Both the position numbers and the translations under genes were made by a program. The notes beneath the pieces are model-generated. The model made no database searches and was not told where the DNA came from. It saw only the letters and a list, made by a program, of their open reading frames with translations. A stretch of DNA of 64,000 bases, taken from NCBI GenBank assembly GCA_025738555.1, contig JAOVFP010000016.1:124001-188000 (forward strand), read 5' to 3'. Positions within the stretch are counted from its first letter, which is position 1. Each line of letters begins with the position of its first letter. The DNA is from Cyathus striatus (lineage: Eukaryota > Basidiomycota > Agaricomycetes > Agaricales > Nidulariaceae). Of the stretch, positions 59,002 to 64,000 are shown piece by piece.

Positions 59002-59188
59002 GTTGTAAATTGTAAACTGTAGACTATTTTGTGTATAGCATTAAATGATTAGTTTGGTTTCACTATAATTTATCACATTTTAAGTAAACTTTATTTTATT
59101 CTAAGTATCATAAGGTAAACTTCTATAATACAAATGTACTCATGTAAAACTATATGTTAATTGTACTTATCTTTATCAGTACTAAATA

Positions 59189-59390
59189 GCCTATAATTCA
59201 TCTAATATTCATGTAAAATTCACATGAATGACATCTAATTTTCAATGTGAAATAGCCTATAATTCATCTAATATTCACATGAATTTCATGTGACTTTCAC
59301 CTAATTTTCAATGTGAAATAGCCTATAATTCATCTAATATTCACATGAATTTCACCTAACTTTCACCTCACCTTCACCTCACCTTCACCT
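59189..59390. repeat. 66-base tandem repeat, three units
   Basis: Units begin GCCTATAATTCATCTAATAT at 59189, 59255 and 59321. The third diverges into ACCTTCACCTC runs. Confidence 0.9.
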
Positions 59391-59560
59391 AATTTTCACT
59401 TAAATTTGATGGTTTTGGAATATTGTATGTGAAGGTGAAATTCATGTGAAATTCATGAGAAATATACCCTAAATTGGTGAAATTCATGTGAAATTCATGT
59501 GAATTTCTGCCTTTCATGTGAAATTCACGTGAATTCATGGTGAAGGGGGGGGGGAGTGCA
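59391..59560. repeat. Right subterminal array of GTGAAATTCATGTGAA-type motifs
   Basis: Mirrors the left array in inverse orientation and ends in a run of ten guanines (59545-59554) that pairs with the cytosine run of the left terminus. Confidence 0.8.
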
Positions 59561-59568
59561 AAGTACTG

Positions 59569-59576
59569 TTCAAAAC
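59569..59576. repeat. Right 8-base target site duplication TTCAAAAC
   Basis: Identical to 51928-51935. Confidence 0.85.
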
Positions 59577-59579
59577 CAT

Positions 59580-60470
59580 AGCTGATAACTTGGTTTGGTT
59601 GTGAAGCTGTCAGAGTTCCTAAAGCTGTATGAAGCCAAAGCCAAGCTGATCCATGACAACACTAGTCTTTCAGTAGTGGACTCTGCTTCAAGGATAGCAC
59701 TTGTATCAGGTATATCAATGTCATCATTACATACAAGCTCATACATTTGCTTGTCCTCTGCAAAGTGTGATTCAGGATCTTTGAGCTATAACCTTGAAAG
59801 GCTAAGTGCATCAAATTGTCATACAAATGTTTGGGCTACATGATTATTAACATGTAGGAAGCAGCAGATATGGTTAAATTTTGAAAATGACCCAGGCATA
59901 TCATCAAATGCATTAATCATCAAGTCATTGTTTGAAGTATTATCACAGGTTATGGATAAGATCTTGGTATGTTATTAGAACTGATATACTGAAGTGTAAG
60001 ATATAACTTACTTGGTCTGACAGCCCAAACTCTTTCAACACCTCAGCAAAAGCCATTACTTGTGTTTCACTAGTATGTGACTTTGGCACCTCAACAACAT
60101 CCAGTGTCAAGCTAATAGCCTTTCCCTCCTACTCAAAGTGGACTGTAAAGGCCAGAAGAGAGCAGTGGTTGGGGAAATACAACCATCAGTTCCACAATGT
60201 AGCTTGCTGTCAATACCCCAGTAAGTTGTAATTGTAATATGTTATTCATTATAATAAAACATAAACATACCTGCAGCATTGATGTGATTTGATGGTGTGT
60301 ACACTTAAAGACCTGATGGACATCTCTTCTGACAGTGCTTGGTGATGGGATGTAGTATTCAGGTCTGCCAGTCTTCATTAATGTCTGAAATCCATGATAA
60401 CTAATAATGCAAAATAGTCTAAGGCTTTCAGATACCCAATACACAATCTCAGTGCTACAGAAGAATTAGT
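59580..60470 (-). pseudogene. hAT transposase, 5' half
   Basis: The minus strand shows YYIPSPSTVRRDVHQVF, CGTDGCISPNHCSLLAFTVH, AISLTLDVVEVPKSHTSETQ, MAFAEVLKEFGLSDQ and KILSITCDNTSNNDLMINAF. It continues with FNHICCFLHVNNHVAQTFV and DPESHFAEDKQMYELVCND. These are the central catalytic blocks of a hAT transposase (D...C.SPNH...F, ITCDNASNN, CFLH..NLVAK). Several stops interrupt it. It continues in the 49615-51260 fragment once the 7.6 kb element and one target duplication are removed. Confidence 0.75.
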
Positions 60471-61691
60471 AAGGATTATGCAAAGGGGATGTATTCATAC
60501 TGTATCCATCTGTTGACATGATGGTTTGCTATGTATATTTGGATATACAACTGATCTGTGTATTTTTTTAAAAAGTGCTTTGTAATTTGTAGTTTTCAGG
60601 GGGGCTTGATACTGTACAGTACAGTATATTAAGTAATCTCATTGTAATAAGTGGGAATCAGGTTCAAGGAAGCCAACAGTGGCATTGCCATGTAGTACTT
60701 TTGTCTAAGGGTATGATGTGGGTGATGGGTATCCAGGAGCTCACCTGTACTCATACCCATGGCCCATGGCACCTTTATCATTTCAATCAAATCATTTGCA
60801 AGCTCTTTATCTTCCAATAAATCTCACTCCTACCTCATCTACATCTAATCCACCAAAACTAAATCTTCCCTCTCCCAGTCCACTCTCAAGCTATCAAACA
60901 TAACTGGGATATCCTCATCTGGGGGAACTGACAGGAGATCTGGTGCACTGCTGTGAGCATGTAAAGCATCTGAGAGAGTTGGTGCAAGTGAAGGCTGAGA
61001 GACATTTCTCAAGCCATACAAATTAGTTTTCTGTAACTCAAGTCAGACTAAAGGTGAGGACATAGTTCAATATGAAACTAAAGACTAAGTACAAACTGAG
61101 TGCTACTTAAATACTAGAGACTCAGAGTAAGTAAAGGCCACTGACCAAGGCCAACAGAGAAGTATAGCCAGGTACCAGTCCCTAAGAATGTAGACTAATA
61201 CTAATTAAATATAATAAAATGTATCAGAGAAGTGGGTGTGTATGGCAGTGTAATGTGAAACTGATAGTGGCTCACTTAAGAATGTATACTACAATTACTG
61301 AGGGGATAGCTCAGTAGAACAGAAGAAAGGAAATGGGAGTAATCTATGTACAATAAGCAATAGGTAATAATAGAGATGTAATCAAAGTTCAGAGTAAATG
61401 AAGAGAAAGGCAGAGTAAGGGAATAGGAGTCCAGAGGTAGGCAATACAGGATATGACAAGTCCCAATAGCATATTTAGCTTCATCATTCTCAATAGCAAA
61501 CACACCTGACTATCAATGTTTGTCAGTATTGATAAAGTACCAGTTGAAGCAGATTTTGTTCCTTTTTTTTCTCAACAATGGCTCAATGAACAGATCTCAT
61601 TTATTAGAATCAGTAATAATATTATAAAAGGAGTTGAATGGTGATTTTTATCTGAATTTAACGATTTTTTATGTAGATGGCCAAATTTTTT
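60471..61691. other. Decayed hAT end and flanking sequence
   Basis: The block CATACCCATGGCCCATGGCAC ending near 60773, read inverted, resembles the terminus at 48684. The minus-strand stretch near 61000-60880 reads NVSQPSLAPTLSDALHAHSS then PDLLSVPPDEDIPVMFDSLR, which is coding-like and acidic; it could be the missing N-terminus of the DDE transposase or of the hAT. No complete gene. Confidence 0.35.
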
Positions 61692-62090
61692 GAGCTCTTT
61701 ACACTCCCCCCTCCTTACATGTGAAATTCAGGTGAAATTTTTTGCATTATTTTTGCAGAATTTCAGTGAGAACACTGCTAATAATTTCACATGAATTTTT
61801 CAACAGATATTCATGTCACTTGGTGAAATTCACATGAAGCTTATACAATAGTAGTAAGCTTCAATTGTATTTCATAGTGTTGTTTACTAATAATAAAAAT
61901 AAATGTACATAGCAAATAATAACCCCAGTTAGAACTGAATCAACAGCCTCGGAGTGATGACTAACAGTTTTCCCACAGTACAGCAATTTACCACTACACT
62001 ATAAAGTCTTGTACAAAAAAGTTATTTCCCATACTATATACCCCCATCAACCCTCCATTTTCTAATACTTTGTCACATGATTGAAATATT
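61692..62090 (+). mobile_element. Left end of a second KDZ-associated transposon
   Basis: GAGCTCTTTACACTCCCCCC is identical to the terminus at 51936. It is followed by the same kind of TTCACATGAA array (61720-61850), a tRNA-like stretch (minus strand, A-box-like TAGTGTAGTGGTAAA at 62000-61986, weak B-box) and a CCATACTATATAC-type block like 52387-52400. No right terminus was found before the window end, so it is truncated, interrupted or longer than the window. Confidence 0.7.
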
Positions 62091-62254
62091 ACATGACCAA
62101 AACACATTCACACCATTGTTGATTCTTCCTTCTTGCCACATCACCATCATTCACTTCCATCTCCCCTCCCTCTTCCACTCTTTCCACCCTCACTCCTCCC
62201 TTATTTCACTACCTCTCTTCTCCTCTTTCTCTATCAAGAACAATACAGTAACAA

Positions 62255-62595
62255 TGAGAGTACAGGAAAGTGGGAGGCACACAGTGAGCACAAGGGGCAG
62301 AATGATGAGTGTGAGCAGCAGGAAGGGTGGGATGACAAATGTATTAGGGCACACAATGAGTACAGAAAGCAAGATAGGTCCTGGATAGTGAGCAGAGGGG
62401 CATGATAGCAAGCAGAGGGGCAAGATAACAAGTGGGATGGGGCATATGGTGAATGGAGGGGCAAGAATAGCAAGCAGAATGGAGTGCACAGTGAGTGGAG
62501 AAGTAGGATAATGAGTGGGATGAAGTGCACAGCAAGCAGGGGGGTGGGAGGCATGGGAAAGCAGGGAATGGGACATTGAGTGCAAGAGCACAAAA
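62255..62595. repeat. Degenerate minisatellite in second transposon
   Basis: Repeats of GCAAGCAGAGGGGCAAGAT, GTGAGTGGA and GGGATGAAGTGCACAG words. It is in the same relative place as the minisatellite of the first element, but different in sequence. Confidence 0.6.
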
Positions 62596-62969
62596 TTGGG
62601 GGATATTATGTAATACTATTGTTACTTTGTTTATAGTTCAAGTTGTAAAACTTGCACTGGGCCAATGAGAGATGGGAAGTTTTTTTCTGTGGGCCGTGAA
62701 GTCAATACGTGACATCACGGGCGGCTGACACCTGCGGTCGAGAATTGGTATGTCGTACCTTCTCAATGAATGTGGAACTCAACTCAATTAGAATTGCTTC
62801 ATCGTTACGCGTCTTAGGGCTAGGCACTTTTTATCTAGGCCCTCTGGTCACGGTACAAGGAGGAAGCTGCGTTTCGAGTATCCTCATCGCTCTTCCTCCC
62901 GCACCAGTAGGTCCTTCTCGAGTACTTACTAATTTTTTACTCTACTCGACTATTGTTCTTTCTGTTTCG
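62596..62969. other. 5' region of gag-like element
   Basis: A sharp composition change near 62690 marks the border from AT-rich transposon DNA to a C/T-richer leader. No LTR pair can be recognised within the window. Confidence 0.4.
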
Positions 62970-64000
62970 ATGACAGATGGAAATCAACAACCTTCAGAAC
63001 AAATTACGCCTGTGGGACAGGATTTCGAGCAGAGTGAATTCACTGTCACTGAACTCGATTCAGGACCTCTCAGAGGCAGAGTCCAGGGACAAAAGGGATC
63101 GTCCAAGTGAGCTAAGCAACCGGGATCTCGAGTACCGCAAGGCACCAAGACCCCCGTTGCTTCAGAGGATAGGAGAGGAGCGCTTTCCGGCGCCATCTCT
63201 TATCACTCGCCTGGACCTCTCTCCGATATCTCTGGATCAGATGGACGAGTGCCAACTGGCACCGACCTCCCTGTCTCCGGTTTTTCTGCAACGGGAGGAG
63301 GAGGAAGTAATACAAGCACCCGCAATACTGCACCACCCATTGCTGGAAGTTCAACAACCGCTGGTGGATCCGGGGCACTTGCACCACGAGATGTTGGCAA
63401 CTCCACCACCGTTGGTGGTTCCAGCACCTCTCCACGAACAACGGATCGATCTTCCGCTAATACAGCACCTCAATCTCACCCTTCACGAGCGATTGGACAT
63501 CAGGGCAGAGCAGTCGACCCCAACCACCACCGCCGTGTTTTCAAACCTGAGTTCCTCGAAAAACTCGACAATGTCATCCAATCCTTTACTACCGGAAAAA
63601 TTACCAAATCTCATGCCATTGCATTACTCGGAAGGATCCTCCCAGCCTTTGAGCCAGGTGACGACTCTCCCACTGATCGAGCGTTTGCAACCTACCTCGA
63701 TGAACTTGACACACACCAACAACACGAATCTTCGGCACAGGCTATTGGAGCCTCCTTCCTTGCTCAGCCGCTTGGAGACTGGCACCCCGCCACCAGACTA
63801 CCCTCCCCAGTTACTGACAACAATGTCCGAGACGAAGACATTGACTACGAGTCAGACTCACACATTGTCAAGCGACAGCATGTCTCTGAGGAGGAATACC
63901 CGTGGTACCAAGACTCCCTCGAGGAAACGAGCAAGTTGCATCCCGAGGTCCTTGAAACTCAATGACTCATTGACAAGTACTCACGGGATATCACAAAAGC
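62970..64000 (+). pseudogene. Gag-like ORF of a retroelement, partial, with two in-frame TGA codons
   Basis: Starts MTDGNQQPSEQITPVGQDF. One reading frame runs to the window end, broken only by TGA at 63108-63110 and TGA at 63963-63965 (the latter between VLETQ and LIDKYSRDITKA). The central part is Ser/Thr/Gly-rich and disordered. The folded part begins FKPEFLEKLDNVIQSFTTGK and ITKSHAIALLGRILPAFEPG, followed by an acidic EEEYPWYQDSLEE. This layout resembles the first ORF of basidiomycete retroelements (tyrosine-recombinase or gypsy type), but no nucleocapsid zinc knuckle or polymerase is in view. The alternative, a host gene with two nonsense mutations, is less likely. Confidence 0.55.

Larger units (their letters stand above)
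51936..59568 (+). mobile_element. 7.6 kb KDZ-associated (CxC6) DNA transposon
   Basis: The ends are GAGCTCTTTACACTCCCCCC at 51936 and CAGTACTTTGCACTCCCCCC read inward from 59568, both followed by arrays of TTCAC/GTGAA palindromic motifs. An 8-base duplication TTCAAAAC flanks it, typical of KDZ/Zisupton-like and hAT transposases. It sits inside a hAT transposase gene, so both halves of the target are visible. Inside, left to right: subterminal repeats, a tRNA-like stretch, a CCA microsatellite, exon-intron-like repeats, a GT-rich minisatellite, ORF1 and ORF2 (CxC6/KDZ), then 66-base tandem repeats and the right subterminal array. ORF1 has one and ORF2 at least two in-frame stops plus frameshifts, so this copy is probably inactive. 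Confidence 0.85.

Noticed and set aside
62077..62593. Four overlapping frames in the second transposon
   Set aside because: Degenerate minisatellite and pyrimidine-rich tract; no conserved domain.

Overview
The window looks like accessory chromosome sequence from a filamentous basidiomycete, probably an agaricomycete. The evidence is many short GT-AG introns of about 50 bases, seven-transmembrane DUF6533-type proteins, an intronless F-box protein with a typical basidiomycete N-terminus, CxC6/KDZ transposon proteins and BED-hAT transposases. There is no bacterial-style operon, rRNA, CRISPR array or confident tRNA. All gene models come from reading the sequence by eye. Family names rest on remembered motif patterns, not on searches.

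Left part (1-32.6 kb): mainly host-type genes mixed with decayed duplicates. There are three copies or fragments of a secreted flavin monooxygenase gene, at least one clearly dead. Also here are an intact F-box gene, a seven-TM gene plus remnants, a dead ammonium-transporter copy, two short-chain dehydrogenases in the same orientation, a flavodoxin-fold quinone reductase and an NmrA-like oxidoreductase. An intact ammonium transporter is followed convergently by another seven-TM gene. Between them lie a PIF/Harbinger-like MITE and a diverged repeat cluster.

Middle (32.6-46 kb): AT-rich and transposon-dominated. It holds a 1.06 kb inverted-repeat element, a nearly complete but broken BED-hAT transposase gene, and a TA-flanked inverted-repeat element that splits a conserved agaricomycete gene. 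It also holds a second copy of the ammonium-transporter segment. This copy carries a 287-base MITE missing from the sister copy, so the window contains both the empty and the filled site.

Right part (46-64 kb): a nest of transposons. A broken DDE transposase gene abuts the transporter duplication. A hAT element follows, and inside the hAT transposase sits a 7.6 kb element (51936-59568) flanked by the perfect 8-base duplication TTCAAAAC. This element has cytosine-rich inverted ends, arrays of subterminal TTCAC/GTGAA motifs, a tRNA-like sequence just inside its left end, a minisatellite, an acidic repeat-containing ORF1, and an ORF2 with a CxC6-type cysteine cluster and a KDZ-associated C-terminus. 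A second left end of the same family starts at 61692. The window closes in a gag-like ORF with two in-frame TGA codons.

Themes: local duplication followed by decay (monooxygenase, transporter, seven-TM genes); stops often at codons expected to be Trp or Arg (TGG or CGA to TGA), consistent with C-to-T change at methylated sites; and transposon insertion dated by nesting.
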